From positions 3,656 to 67,655 of the forward strand of contig CAYMGE010000022.1 of the NCBI GenBank assembly GCA_964389925.1: a stretch of DNA of 64,000 bases. Direction: 5' to 3'. Below the pieces are notes generated by a model. It was given only the letters and a program-made list of their open reading frames with translations, was not told where the DNA came from and searched no databases. Positions 34,664-43,984 of the stretch are shown in pieces (position 1 is the stretch's first letter; each line of letters opens with the position of its first letter). The translations under genes were made by a program, and so were the position numbers. This DNA is from CALECP01 sp964389925 (GTDB lineage Bacteria > Chloroflexota > Anaerolineae > Promineifilales > Promineifilaceae).

Positions 34664-35770
34664 ATGAACGTCAACGGAAAACATTATCGCACCATTTGGC
34701 TCAAAGAAGATGACCCCACCACCGTCCAAATTATCGATCAACGCTGGCTGCCGCACCAATTTGTGGTGGAAGATTTACGCACTGTCGCCGACTTTGCGGC
34801 GGCGATCAAGGAGATGCACGTGCGCGGCGCGGGCTTGATCGGTGCAACGGCGGGGTTTGGGATGTATATTGCGATGTTGAATGCGCCTGAGGAGGGGGTT
34901 GAGGGGTATTTGCGGGATTCGGCCGAAATCCTAAAAGCCACCCGCCCCACCGCCGTCAACCTCGCTTACGCCTGCCAACGCCAACTCACCGCCATTACGC
35001 AATACGCAACACGCAATACGCAAATCGCCGCTGCCCTCGACATGGCACAACTGATCGCCGATGAAGACTCCGAATTCTGCCGCCGACTTGGTGAAAATGG
35101 TCTCGACACCATCCGCCAACTCAGCGAGGCCAAAAATGGCGAACCCGTCAACATTCTGACCCACTGCAACGCGGGCTGGTTGGCCTTTGTCGATTATGGC
35201 TCGGCAACTGCGCCGATCTACGCCGCACACGACGCTGGCATCCCCGTCCACGTCTGGGTAGACGAGACGCGCCCGCGCAATCAGGGCGCACGCCTCACCG
35301 CGTGGGAACTCGGTCAGCACGGCGTGCCGCACACCGTCATCGCGGACAACGTCGGCGGACATCTCATGCAGCATGGCGAAGTCGATCTTTGCATCGTCGG
35401 CACAGACCGCACAACCCGCACGGGGGACGTTGGCAATAAAATTGGCACTTATCTCAAGGCTCTCGCTGCCAACGACAATGGCGTGCCGTTTTACGTCGCA
35501 TTGCCCTCCTCAACGTTTGATTGGGAAATGCGCGATGGCGTGCGCGAAATGCCAATTGAGGAGCGCGGCGGTGATGAAGTCAAGCGCATTCAGGGGTTAA
35601 AAGACGGCGAAATCACGAGCGTTCTGCTCACGCCAGAGGACAGTCCCGCTAAAAATTTCGGTTTCGACGTGACCCCTGCGCGATTGGTGACAGGGCTGAT
35701 TACGGAGCGTGGGGTGTGTGAGGCGAGTGAGGAAAGTATTTTGTCACTCTATCCAGAAAAATGCGCTTGA
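34664..35770 (+). CDS. mtnA: S-methyl-5-thioribose-1-phosphate isomerase-like protein (MtnA family)
   Basis: 368 residues from the ATG at 34664 (MNVNGKHYRTIWLKEDD); a longer ORF from 34529 would start inside DnaA-box-like sequence. The catalytic Cys is in ILTHCNAGWLA and the catalytic Asp in VGTDRTTRTGDVGNKIGT, followed by PFYVALPSSTFD. The family converts methylthioribose-1-phosphate to methylthioribulose-1-phosphate in methionine salvage. The substrate loop reads RGAGLIGATAGFG rather than the usual RGAPAIG, so a related sugar phosphate is possible. No other salvage genes are adjacent. A 30-bp dispersed repeat is inserted in frame at 34994-35023 (ITQYATRNTQ). Confidence 0.85.
   Translation: MNVNGKHYRTIWLKEDDPTTVQIIDQRWLPHQFVVEDLRTVADFAAAIKEMHVRGAGLIGATAGFGMYIAMLNAPEEGVEGYLRDSAEILKATRPTAVNLAYACQRQLTAITQYATRNTQIAAALDMAQLIADEDSEFCRRLGENGLDTIRQLSEAKNGEPVNILTHCNAGWLAFVDYGSATAPIYAAHDAGIPVHVWVDETRPRNQGARLTAWELGQHGVPHTVIADNVGGHLMQHGEVDLCIVGTDRTTRTGDVGNKIGTYLKALAANDNGVPFYVALPSSTFDWEMRDGVREMPIEERGGDEVKRIQGLKDGEITSVLLTPEDSPAKNFGFDVTPARLVTGLITERGVCEASEESILSLYPEKCA
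34994..35023 (+). repeat. In-frame mini-repeat within the MtnA-like gene (family D)
   Basis: ATTACGCAATACGCAACACG...AATACGCAA is an iterated ACGCAATACGCA sequence, similar to the GTATTGCG/CGCAATAC arms at 49137-49175. It adds about ten residues without breaking the frame. Confidence 0.65.
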
Positions 35771-35788
35771 TTGCAACCAAACCAAGCG

Positions 35789-36775
35789 ATGAACAATACA
35801 ATGCAAGCTATCATAACCGACCAATACGGGTCACCCGACGTTCTCCAACTGAAAACAGTTCCAAAACCAACACCAAATGACGATGAGGTTCTCGTCAAAA
35901 TTCACGTCGCGGGAACAAACGCATTGGATTGGCGACTACTGCGTGCCGATCCATTTTTCATCCGGTTTATGTTTGGCCTTCGCAAGCCAAAATTTTCGAT
36001 CATCGGTGCCGATGTGGCGGGAACGGTTGAGGCAGTTGGCAAAAATGTGACGCAGTTCAAAGTAGGCGACGCAGTTTTTGGTGACGTGACGCCGAGCGGG
36101 ATGGGCGGCTTCGCAGAGTATGTTTGCACAAAGGAGGATTTGCTGGCATTGAAACCTGACCGTGCCAGTTGGGAAGATGTCGCGGCGATTCCCGTCGCGG
36201 GGTTGACAGCGTTGCAGGGGTTGCGTGATGTTGCCAATGTTCAGGCGGGGCAAAAGGTCATGATTCACGGCGCATCGGGAGGGGTCGGCACGTTCTCGGT
36301 GCAGGTTGCGAAAGCGTTGGGTGCAGAGGTGACAGGAGTTTGCAGCACGGCAAAGGTTGAGATCACGCGCTCGCTGGGAGCCGATCATGTCATTGACTAT
36401 ACGAAAGATGACTTTGCAACTAACGGGCAAAAATACGATTTGATTTTCGCAGCTAATGGCAATCGAACACTCGATGATTATCTCAATGCCCTTGCGCCAA
36501 CTGGCACACTTGTCGTTGCCGGTGGCACAATGCGACAATTGTTCGAGTCGATGTTATTGGGAAAACTCAAAGCACGCAAAGGAAACAAGTCGGTCAAAAG
36601 TTTCACTGCACATACGAAGCAGAGTGACTTGCAACGCATGGCGGAACTGGTCGCAGATGGCAGCGTGAAGCCATACATCGATCGCGTTTTTCCATTGGCA
36701 CAGACGGCGGAGGCGATTCGCTATATGGAAACGGGACGTGCTAGCGGTAAGGTGCTGATCGCTGTCAACATCTAG
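35789..36775 (+). CDS. Medium-chain oxidoreductase (quinone oxidoreductase-like)
   Basis: About 328 residues from ATG 35789; another ATG lies at 35801 and a TTG at 35771, and none has a clear SD, so the start is uncertain. It is an NAD(P)H-dependent medium-chain dehydrogenase/reductase without structural zinc. The N-terminal GroES-like domain has TDQYGSPDVLQL and GADVAGTVEAVGKNVTQFKVGDAVFG. The Rossmann domain has VMIHGASGGVGTFSVQVAKALGA. DHVIDYTKDDF is typical of the quinone oxidoreductase/zeta-crystallin group. Substrate unknown. It follows the MtnA-like gene by 18 bp and probably shares its transcript, ending at the hairpin at 36820. Confidence 0.9.
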   Translation: MNNTMQAIITDQYGSPDVLQLKTVPKPTPNDDEVLVKIHVAGTNALDWRLLRADPFFIRFMFGLRKPKFSIIGADVAGTVEAVGKNVTQFKVGDAVFGDVTPSGMGGFAEYVCTKEDLLALKPDRASWEDVAAIPVAGLTALQGLRDVANVQAGQKVMIHGASGGVGTFSVQVAKALGAEVTGVCSTAKVEITRSLGADHVIDYTKDDFATNGQKYDLIFAANGNRTLDDYLNALAPTGTLVVAGGTMRQLFESMLLGKLKARKGNKSVKSFTAHTKQSDLQRMAELVADGSVKPYIDRVFPLAQTAEAIRYMETGRASGKVLIAVNI

Positions 36776-36819
36776 GCCAAACGCTCTTATAGCCTATTTT
36801 TCGTAAGATTAATATCAGA

Positions 36820-36855
36820 AGCCGCTACATAATCAGACATGTAGCGGCTTTTTTG
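36820..36855 (+). terminator. Rho-independent terminator
   Basis: AGCCGCTACAT (36820-36830) pairs with ATGTAGCGGCT (36839-36849), followed by a T-run. Confidence 0.92.
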
Positions 36856-36913
36856 TGTCCAATGACTGGAATCAACGTTCCAAATCTGCTGTCATCTGTA
36901 CGCTAGACATAGA

Positions 36914-39900
36914 ATGGATATTATGGGCATCTACATCACGCCAACCGCGCTGGCACTCCTCAGTCAGTTCATCATCATGCTCGTTCTTGTGGGCGAACTG
37001 TTGCGGATCAAGCAAAAGAACCGTTCAACCTACTTAGTAATTTTTATTGTTTCTAGTGGAATTGTCTTTCTGGCGCAAATGGTCGCGCAGCAATCGCTGC
37101 TGGACTACGATCCATATTTTTTCCATCTAACCAGAACGCGAGATTTGACCATTTTGATGATACTGTTCTTCTTCATTCATGTTGTGTTGCGTCTCCCACC
37201 TCTCCCTACATCTACTCGCCGCATCCTAAATATCGTTCAGGTGTGTCACTTCGCACTGCTGCTCGTCTATTTAACCAACGTGCTGCTCATTGAGTCGTTG
37301 TCTGTGGGAGTCAGCTTGGCGATGTTGATGGGTGTTTTGACCGGCGGATGGATTGATGAATCTCAGTGGTCATTCAGGCAGGCTGCTCGCGGCACTTTTT
37401 TGTCTGTCGGCGCAATATCGCTTGGGATCGGCGTGATTGGTGGGGGCATACTTTTCTCACTATTTCGACAGTGGGGGCTAGACCGTTTTCAGCTCAACGT
37501 ATTTTCTTTGCTCTTGCTATTGCCTTTTGTCGGATTGACCATATTTGCGTGGATCGGTTCCAAGCGTGTTGTTGATAAAAGGCTGAAACAACTCATTTAT
37601 GCGTTCAGGCTACCTGCGGGTTTTGCAGTGCTGGCGGCAACGTGGTCTTTTGTGCATGGACAATTTAGATTTCCACCCGTTTCGCCAACGGTGGGTTATC
37701 TCATTCTGGTGATGTTATTTGCACCCGTGATTCTGTTTATCGGTACAGCGTACTTCAACTATGCGCCACAGCCCGTCAGCTTTTTAGGCAAAATCAATCT
37801 GACAGTTGTGACTGTCGCGCTCACGTTGTTGGGAACGGTGGGCGTGTGGATGAGCGGATTTATCGAGCGCACCTATCGGCCGACCCCCATCCTCCCGGCC
37901 GAGCAAACGATCCGCTGGGAGCCACAAATTAGCGGGGCAGACGTGCGCTATCGCTACGAGGTCGGCGCATTAGCGTTTGAGGATGATTGGGGTGACCAAT
38001 TGACGCTTGCCAACGATGAATGCCACGCCGTTGCCACACCCTTTAATCTATTTTCGGCCGAATCCGTCACCAACTGGCAGCCAAAGGTTTGTGAAAACGG
38101 CATATTCCACACAGGCGCGTTTGAGTTAAATGGAAAGGCGTTCAACAATACATTGTTTATGCCTTATTTGACTGAACTGGAAGCGGCCGAGAGCGTCTAT
38201 ACACGAGTTTCAGAGGATCGCCTTGTCGCAACATGGCAGCGTGAGGGAATTCTTTCACAGCTTGTTGTCTTTGCTGATGGTCGTGTCAATATGTCGTATG
38301 GTGCGCTCAATATCCCGCGCAGCTATACGCTTGACATACAGGACAGTTCCGGACTCGCAGGAATCATCCAGCCAGCTCGAAAAGGGTGGCAGGCACTTAA
38401 TTTTGCCCAACAGACGCGCTCACAGGAGGCGAGCTTTTCCATTGTCGCATCAGTCAGCCAGCTCGCCCGCGCACACACACATCAAGCCCTCTTACCGTTC
38501 GCCTATTTGATGCTGCTCTTCACCGCCGCGCTGCTCATTAGCATTCCGCTACTGTTACAAAATGGTTTGGTACTTCCGCTTAGAACGCTGCTTGAAGGGG
38601 TACGTTTAGTCAACAATGGGACGTTAGAGACAGAGGTTCCTGTTCAATTCAGTGACGAAATCGGTTTTTTGACTGGCTCATTTAATGAGATGGTTGCGTC
38701 GATTCGGGCGGGACAGGAAAAGCTGGAAGAAGCCAACTCAGAGTTAGACGCACGGGTGAAGGCGCGGACGTTGCAGCTTCAGCAGCGGTCGGTTGAGTTA
38801 GAGGCCGCGATGCGATCGGCCGAATCTGCCAATCTCGCCAAAAGTCGCTTTCTCGCCAACATGAGCCACGAGTTACGCACGCCGCTCAACGCCATTCTAG
38901 GGTATGCCCAACTGTTCCATCAGCAGCCACCAAATCAGCGCACGCTCTCAATTGTGCAGGAAAGCGGTCAACATCTGCTCGATCTCATCAACGACCTGCT
39001 CGATCTCGCCAAGATCGACGCAGACAGTCTGACATTGAACCCCCATGCGGTCATATTGCCAGCGACGCTACAATCAGTTGCCAACATGATGCGGCCGCAC
39101 GCGAGGCGCAAGGGGTTGGTGCTAAAAACCGAGTTCGCGCCCGATTTGCCAGCCTGCGTACTTGTCGATGAGAAGCGGCTACGCCAAATTCTGCTCAATC
39201 TGTTGAGCAACGGCATCAAATTTACGAAGCGTGGTTGGGTGCGCTTTTCGGTAACGGCGATTGACAACGACGCGCACTTTGCCACGATTGAAGTGCGTGT
39301 CGTAGACAACGGCATCGGCATTCCGGCCGAAGAACTCGCTCAAATCCAAACGCCGTTTTACCGCTCGGAATATGCAGAACGAGAGACAGACGGGGCGGGT
39401 TTGGGGTTGGCGTTGACTAAGCGGCTGCTTAAACTAATGGGCAGCGAACTATATATCGAAAGCGTTTTGAGGCAAGGAACGACGACTACGTTTAGGTTAA
39501 CGTTGCCCGTTGTCTCTCAGGCACCTTTGAGGCAGGTGAATCAACAGGCGATTGCAGCCGTCAAAGACGCAACGCCGCACATCTTGGTGGTGGACGATAA
39601 GTGGCAGAATCGTGCGTTTTTGCATGACTTGTTGGAACCGCTTGGCTTTGTTGTGACAGAGGCAGAAAATGGGAAAGTTGCGCTCGATCAACTACAAACA
39701 AACACGCCAGATTTGATCTTGACCGATCTGGTAATGCCTCAGCTTGATGGCTTTGCGCTTGTGCGCCATCTACGACAGCAGCCTATGTTTAGAGAGCTGC
39801 CCATTGTTGCCATTTCGGCCTCAGTGCTGGAACAGGATGAGTCGCTACCTGTCGATGCGTTTATGCTCAAGCCGTTCAAGACAGATGAACTACTCAACCA

Positions 39901-40153
39901 TCTCCAAACACTGCTAGGGCTTGAGTGGGTCTATTCGCAAGTCGATTCCACATCAGAGACGACATTGACTTTGCCACCACGCGAAACGATTATTGAGCTA
40001 CGCGATTTTGTTCGCAAGGGGAACGTATCGACCGTAAAGCGGCTGGCAGAGGAGCTTTCGGCCGATTTCCCCACCTTCTCTACCCACCTCCTCTCCCTCC
40101 TACAAACCTTTCGTCTACGTGAGCTCAAAAGGTGGTTGAACGAACAGATTTAG
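36914..40153 (+). CDS. Hybrid sensor histidine kinase / response regulator
   Basis: A 1079-residue membrane kinase. The first about 320 residues hold seven or eight hydrophobic helices (7TM-type sensor). An extracytoplasmic domain follows at about 320-525 and another helix at about 525-550. Next come a HAMP-like segment (LLEGVRLVNNGTLETEVPV), a coiled coil, and HisKA with the phosphoacceptor His in NMSHELRTPLNAILGYAQ. HATPase_c has LLSNGIKFTKRG and VVDNGIGIPAEEL. The receiver domain (about 890-1010) has DD in LVVDDKWQN, the phosphorylatable Asp in LILTDLVMPQLDG and Lys in MLKPFK. A helical tail of about 60 residues ends it. No response-regulator gene is adjacent, so its output partner lies elsewhere. 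Confidence 0.93.
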   Translation: MDIMGIYITPTALALLSQFIIMLVLVGELLRIKQKNRSTYLVIFIVSSGIVFLAQMVAQQSLLDYDPYFFHLTRTRDLTILMILFFFIHVVLRLPPLPTSTRRILNIVQVCHFALLLVYLTNVLLIESLSVGVSLAMLMGVLTGGWIDESQWSFRQAARGTFLSVGAISLGIGVIGGGILFSLFRQWGLDRFQLNVFSLLLLLPFVGLTIFAWIGSKRVVDKRLKQLIYAFRLPAGFAVLAATWSFVHGQFRFPPVSPTVGYLILVMLFAPVILFIGTAYFNYAPQPVSFLGKINLTVVTVALTLLGTVGVWMSGFIERTYRPTPILPAEQTIRWEPQISGADVRYRYEVGALAFEDDWGDQLTLANDECHAVATPFNLFSAESVTNWQPKVCENGIFHTGAFELNGKAFNNTLFMPYLTELEAAESVYTRVSEDRLVATWQREGILSQLVVFADGRVNMSYGALNIPRSYTLDIQDSSGLAGIIQPARKGWQALNFAQQTRSQEASFSIVASVSQLARAHTHQALLPFAYLMLLFTAALLISIPLLLQNGLVLPLRTLLEGVRLVNNGTLETEVPVQFSDEIGFLTGSFNEMVASIRAGQEKLEEANSELDARVKARTLQLQQRSVELEAAMRSAESANLAKSRFLANMSHELRTPLNAILGYAQLFHQQPPNQRTLSIVQESGQHLLDLINDLLDLAKIDADSLTLNPHAVILPATLQSVANMMRPHARRKGLVLKTEFAPDLPACVLVDEKRLRQILLNLLSNGIKFTKRGWVRFSVTAIDNDAHFATIEVRVVDNGIGIPAEELAQIQTPFYRSEYAERETDGAGLGLALTKRLLKLMGSELYIESVLRQGTTTTFRLTLPVVSQAPLRQVNQQAIAAVKDATPHILVVDDKWQNRAFLHDLLEPLGFVVTEAENGKVALDQLQTNTPDLILTDLVMPQLDGFALVRHLRQQPMFRELPIVAISASVLEQDESLPVDAFMLKPFKTDELLNHLQTLLGLEWVYSQVDSTSETTLTLPPRETIIELRDFVRKGNVSTVKRLAEELSADFPTFSTHLLSLLQTFRLRELKRWLNEQI

Positions 40154-40197
40154 ACAGTCTCAGCCAATTGCATAGGAGAAAACGAGGCAGAAAAAAA

Positions 40198-40225
40198 AGA
40201 CCCATCAAAACGATGGGTCTTTTTT
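40198..40225. terminator. Bidirectional terminator between kinase and gap
   Basis: AGACCCATC-(AAAAC)-GATGGGTCT with an A-run before and a T-run after, so it can work for both convergent genes. Confidence 0.93.
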
Positions 40226-40245
40226 GTTCAGAAAATCATCTGTTA

Positions 40246-41241
40246 TTACGATAACTTTGCCGCGATTTCTTTTGCTTTTCGCACCATTTGATTGGTGTAG
40301 CCCCATTCGTTGTCATACCATGCCAACACTTTGACGAGATTGCCATCGACCACCTTTGTCATTGAGAGATCGACAATTGAGCCATGTGGGTCGCCGATGA
40401 TGTCGGTGCTGACAAATGGCACTTCGGTGACAGCCATCACACCCTTGTATTTGCCCTCAGCCCCTTCACGCAGTGCATTTTGAACTTCCTCGACAGAGGT
40501 ATCTTGTTCGGTCAAGAAGGTGAGGTCAGAGACAGAGCCAACGGGGGTCGGGACGCGCATTGCAATGCCGTCGAACTTACCTTTGTACTGTGGCAGTGCT
40601 TTTGTGGTGGCAACTGCTGCGCCCGTTGTGGTGGGAACGATGTTGATAGCGGCAGCGCGACCACGCACCCATGCCTTGCTTGGCTGATCGACGATGCCCT
40701 GATTGGCAGTATATCCGTGAATCGTGGTGAGGATCGCTTTTTGAATGCCGAAAACTCGGCCGATAATCTCAACAACCGGCGTAATACTGTTTGTCGTGCA
40801 GGAGGCACACGAAATGATGTAGGTATCTTCCGGCTCAGAATTGACACCATAAACAATGGTTGGCGTGTCATCTTTGGCGGGAGCCGAGATCAAGACATAC
40901 TTTGCGCCACCCTCGATGTGCAGACCTGCCTTTTCTGTCGTGGTGAAAACGCCCGTGCTTTCAAACACGATGTCCACATCATTTTCATCCCACGGCAAGT
41001 CAACGGGGTTGCGCTCGCTATGAAACGGAATCACTTCATCACCAATGTGCAGGCTACCATCCGAATATGACACGTCTTTGTGATAGCGTCCATAAACCGA
41101 GTCATGCTTGATCAAATAGGCGATATTTTCGGGATCGGCGATGTCGTTTACGCCAACTAAGTTGAGTTCAGGTGTGTCCATTACGACACGCAGGGTGGCG
41201 CGGCCGATGCGTCCCATTCCGTTAATTGCTACATTTGCCAT
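40246..41241 (-). CDS. gap: Glyceraldehyde-3-phosphate dehydrogenase, type I
   Basis: 331 residues, full length. The NAD-binding start is VAINGMGRIGRATLRV, the active-site Cys is in SCASCTTNSITPV near 150, and TTIHGYTANQGIVD with the catalytic His follows. It oxidatively phosphorylates glyceraldehyde-3-phosphate in glycolysis, with the reverse reaction in gluconeogenesis. ATG follows AAGGAGCTTAAAACA. It is a single gene with no pgk or tpi nearby, ending at the shared terminator. Confidence 0.97.
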   Translation of the reverse strand: MANVAINGMGRIGRATLRVVMDTPELNLVGVNDIADPENIAYLIKHDSVYGRYHKDVSYSDGSLHIGDEVIPFHSERNPVDLPWDENDVDIVFESTGVFTTTEKAGLHIEGGAKYVLISAPAKDDTPTIVYGVNSEPEDTYIISCASCTTNSITPVVEIIGRVFGIQKAILTTIHGYTANQGIVDQPSKAWVRGRAAAINIVPTTTGAAVATTKALPQYKGKFDGIAMRVPTPVGSVSDLTFLTEQDTSVEEVQNALREGAEGKYKGVMAVTEVPFVSTDIIGDPHGSIVDLSMTKVVDGNLVKVLAWYDNEWGYTNQMVRKAKEIAAKLS

Positions 41242-41783
41242 TGTTTTAAGCTCCTTACGTTTTTATATTTGACAAGAATCCACAGTCATGCTGTGTTTGT
41301 GTCAAAGCTTTCTTCGCTGTTGTTCTTGTGGGAACTGTGCGGCATTGGCGTGGAAATAGCCAACGCTCTATTTCTATTCCAAATAGTCAGTAACGGCAAC
41401 TGTTTTTACACTGATAGCACTCGAATAGAGATGATTCCTATGTTTTTGCGGCAGTTATTTTGGGATTTTACGTCGAAGTAGAACCCTCCCCTCTCTCCCT
41501 AGGGCTGTATAATTGGAATAAATCGGCCGAAAGCTCCTCTCGCATCACCCTAAATGTTGTGCTTTTTCGTTGCTTCTTACATTGCATGAGGGATACCGTT
41601 CTGTTAGAATGCTCCAGTCACCTGTTCACGGCGGGTTCCGTTGTAGTCTGAGGGGATAGTGAGAATAGACTCTATCATCAAACATCCAATGGTGACGAAC
41701 ACAAATTCACAGGACAGTAGAAGAGGATTTCCACTCAAGAAGCGCATTTAGCGCGTCAATTTTTCCTCTCTTGCGGAGAATAG
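41242..41783. other. 542-bp divergent intergenic region between gap and dnaA
   Basis: This region holds the promoters of both genes and no credible gene; the short ORFs in it lack homology and SD sites. One TCGGCCGA lies at 41523. I found no exact DnaA box, so if the origin is next to dnaA it is not evident here. Confidence 0.6.
41582..41610 (+). promoter_or_regulatory. Candidate sigma-70 promoter for dnaA
   Basis: TTGCAT (41582-41587), 17-bp spacer, TAGAAT (41605-41610) preceded by TG at 41602-41603 (extended -10). It would give a leader of about 165 bases. Confidence 0.5.
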
Positions 41784-43157
41784 ATGTCACCTGAAGCAGC
41801 ATGGAGCGAGACGTTAGGCGAACTCGAATTACAGATGTCGAAAGCAGTATTCAACACATGGTTGAAGGAGACGGCATTGCTTTCGGCCGATGACAACCAC
41901 TACACCATCGCCGTGCAAACGCCTTATGCACGCGACTGGCTACAAAATCGCCTCTATGACACCGTTCAACGCACGCTTGGCTCGGTACTTGGAGGAAATA
42001 CGCCAGATATAGAGTTTGTTGTCACAACCCAAACGGTACAGCCAAGCGAAAATGGCAGCGTTCCAGAGCAGCCGCCGCTAGATATTTTCCAAGACGAGGA
42101 TGCAGAAGAGTCCTCCGAAGAGATCGTTTTTGAGAGCAATCTCAACCCTCGCTACTCATTTGATACATTTGTTGTCGGTCATAACAATCGTTTGGCGCAC
42201 GCGGCGGCGGTCGCGGTTGCCGATGCGCCGGGGCAAACTTACAATCCTCTCTTCATTTATGGGGGTGTTGGCTTGGGAAAGACACACCTCCTGCACGCGA
42301 TTGGCACAAAGTCGCTAGAGGCGGGGTTAACCGTCTGTTATATCTCATCTGAAACGTTTACAAATGACATGATCGAGTCGATTCGTGACCAGCAGACGGC
42401 CGAGTTTCGTGAAAAATATCGCTCTCCCGACGTGTTGCTGATCGATGACATTCAATTTATTGCAGGCAAAGAGAGTACACAAGAGGAACTTTTTCACACT
42501 TTCAACGATCTGCACAGTCGCGGTAAACAGGTCATTTTGTCCAGTGACCGCCCGCCACGCGCGATGGTGACACTTGAAGAGCGGCTCAAGTCGCGCTTTG
42601 AGTGGGGCCTGATGGCAGATATCCAACTGCCCGACCAAGAGACACGCATTGCTATTTTGCAAACAAAAGCAGAAGAAAAAAGTGTCGAGGTGCCACATAC
42701 CGCACTGACGATTATTGCCCATCATGTTCGCAGCAACATCCGTGAGCTAGAGGGTGCGCTCAACAAGGTCTTGGCCTATGCGAAGCTGATGCGAATGCCG
42801 ATCACAACTGATTTGGTCAACTTGGCTCTGGCTGAATATATGCGTCAGCCAGAGAAAATGACGATTGAGCAGGTGATTGAAGCTGTTGGGGAGCATTACG
42901 GCATTTCGGTTGAGCAGATATTGAGCCGCAGTCGCAGTCGTATCATCTCTTACCCGCGTCAAATCGCCATGTATCTCTGTCGCACAGAAACGGATGCGTC
43001 TTTTCCTCAAATTGGGCAGAAGCTCGGCGGCCGAGATCACACTACCATCATGCACGGCTATGAAAAAATCTCTAGCCGCGTCGAACAAGATTCCAACCTG
43101 CGCCGTGACATTCTCGAAATCAAAGCGGCGATGTACGATTCATCCTATAAGGGCTAG
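41784..43157 (+). CDS. dnaA: Chromosomal replication initiator DnaA
   Basis: 457 residues. Domain I (WSETLGELELQMSKAVFNTWL) is followed by a short acidic linker. Domain III has Walker A YGGVGLGKTHLLHAIG, Walker B VLLIDDIQFIAGKE and RFEWGLMADIQLPD. Domain IV has the DnaA-box-recognising signature GGRDHTTIMHGYEKI. It binds TTATCCACA-type boxes and melts the origin. ATG is preceded by GCGGAGAATAG. dnaN is not downstream; instead a convergent gene overlaps the 3' end by four bases. gyrA is 13 kb upstream. Confidence 0.97.
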   Translation: MSPEAAWSETLGELELQMSKAVFNTWLKETALLSADDNHYTIAVQTPYARDWLQNRLYDTVQRTLGSVLGGNTPDIEFVVTTQTVQPSENGSVPEQPPLDIFQDEDAEESSEEIVFESNLNPRYSFDTFVVGHNNRLAHAAAVAVADAPGQTYNPLFIYGGVGLGKTHLLHAIGTKSLEAGLTVCYISSETFTNDMIESIRDQQTAEFREKYRSPDVLLIDDIQFIAGKESTQEELFHTFNDLHSRGKQVILSSDRPPRAMVTLEERLKSRFEWGLMADIQLPDQETRIAILQTKAEEKSVEVPHTALTIIAHHVRSNIRELEGALNKVLAYAKLMRMPITTDLVNLALAEYMRQPEKMTIEQVIEAVGEHYGISVEQILSRSRSRIISYPRQIAMYLCRTETDASFPQIGQKLGGRDHTTIMHGYEKISSRVEQDSNLRRDILEIKAAMYDSSYKG

Positions 43158-43984
43158 CTCCAACTGACCAACACAACGACATAGACCGCTCCACATAACG
43201 CCAAAAAATAGCCCAATCGCTGGTTGGCTGGCAGCCATTGTCGCTGTGTGAAACGGCGCACGCCAATTGGCAATGCAAGCAGTGCAAACGGTATAAACTG
43301 CCAGCCAATTGTCCCATCGTAAAACCGCCACAGTCCAAAAGCAACCAATGCGACAGTCGCTATACGAAGTATCAGCATATTTGTCATCAGACCAAACGTT
43401 GTGGTGAAATTGCGGTCGGTGCGACGGTCTAGCTCGTAGTCGCGTGCCTGCTGTTCAAGTTGTGCTGTGAAGCTGGACAGGATGGCGATGGTCAAAAAGG
43501 CGCGGTCGATGGGCAACCATGTTAGATCGAGCAGAAAGAGAACTGACCAGTAAGGGAATGTTTCGACAAAGAGCGTGTGGGTGAGGAGGTCGAAAATCGG
43601 CCGACTTTTCAACCTCAACGGCGGCGCAGAATATCCCCACATTACGCTCACCCCAACGATAACCAACCCCACCCCACGCAAGCCATATTGTAAAAAGGCT
43701 GGGAGGATCAATGAGCCATAAGCTATGAGCAGAATAATCAGTAGGTTTCTGTCAGGAAGTTGATTGCTATTCAGAAAAAAGTTTCGTGCGGCTTTTGTTG
43801 GGTCTTGCGCGTCGTGCGGCCGATCAAAATAATCATTCAGCGCAAATGCCAGCCAGTACATCGCCGTAATTGCCAACGCTAAATACACTGTATTGGGGGC
43901 AAGCGCATCGTGCAGCCACAACGGAACCAGTGCGGCGACAAAGGCCACACACCATGCGTCAATATGCGATAGAAATAGTTTCAC
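43154..43984 (-). CDS. UbiA-family prenyltransferase
   Basis: A 276-residue integral membrane protein with about eight helices. The two Asp-rich prenyl-diphosphate/Mg motifs are present: ALNDYFDRPHDAQD near residue 50 and DYELDRRTDRN near 180. It transfers a prenyl chain to an aromatic ring, glycerol phosphate or other polar acceptor; the acceptor is not evident. It is the last gene of the minus-strand operon. Its ATG overlaps the stop of the M23 gene (ATGA) and its 3' end overlaps dnaA by four bases. Confidence 0.87.
   Translation of the reverse strand: MKLFLSHIDAWCVAFVAALVPLWLHDALAPNTVYLALAITAMYWLAFALNDYFDRPHDAQDPTKAARNFFLNSNQLPDRNLLIILLIAYGSLILPAFLQYGLRGVGLVIVGVSVMWGYSAPPLRLKSRPIFDLLTHTLFVETFPYWSVLFLLDLTWLPIDRAFLTIAILSSFTAQLEQQARDYELDRRTDRNFTTTFGLMTNMLILRIATVALVAFGLWRFYDGTIGWQFIPFALLALPIGVRRFTQRQWLPANQRLGYFLALCGAVYVVVLVSWS

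Noticed and set aside
41269..41651. Two small plus-strand ORFs between gap and dnaA
   Set aside because: No SD, no homology, Phe/Leu/Cys-rich random composition.
41242..41783. Replication origin directly upstream of dnaA
   Set aside because: No exact TTATCCACA box or box cluster is visible in the 542 bp.
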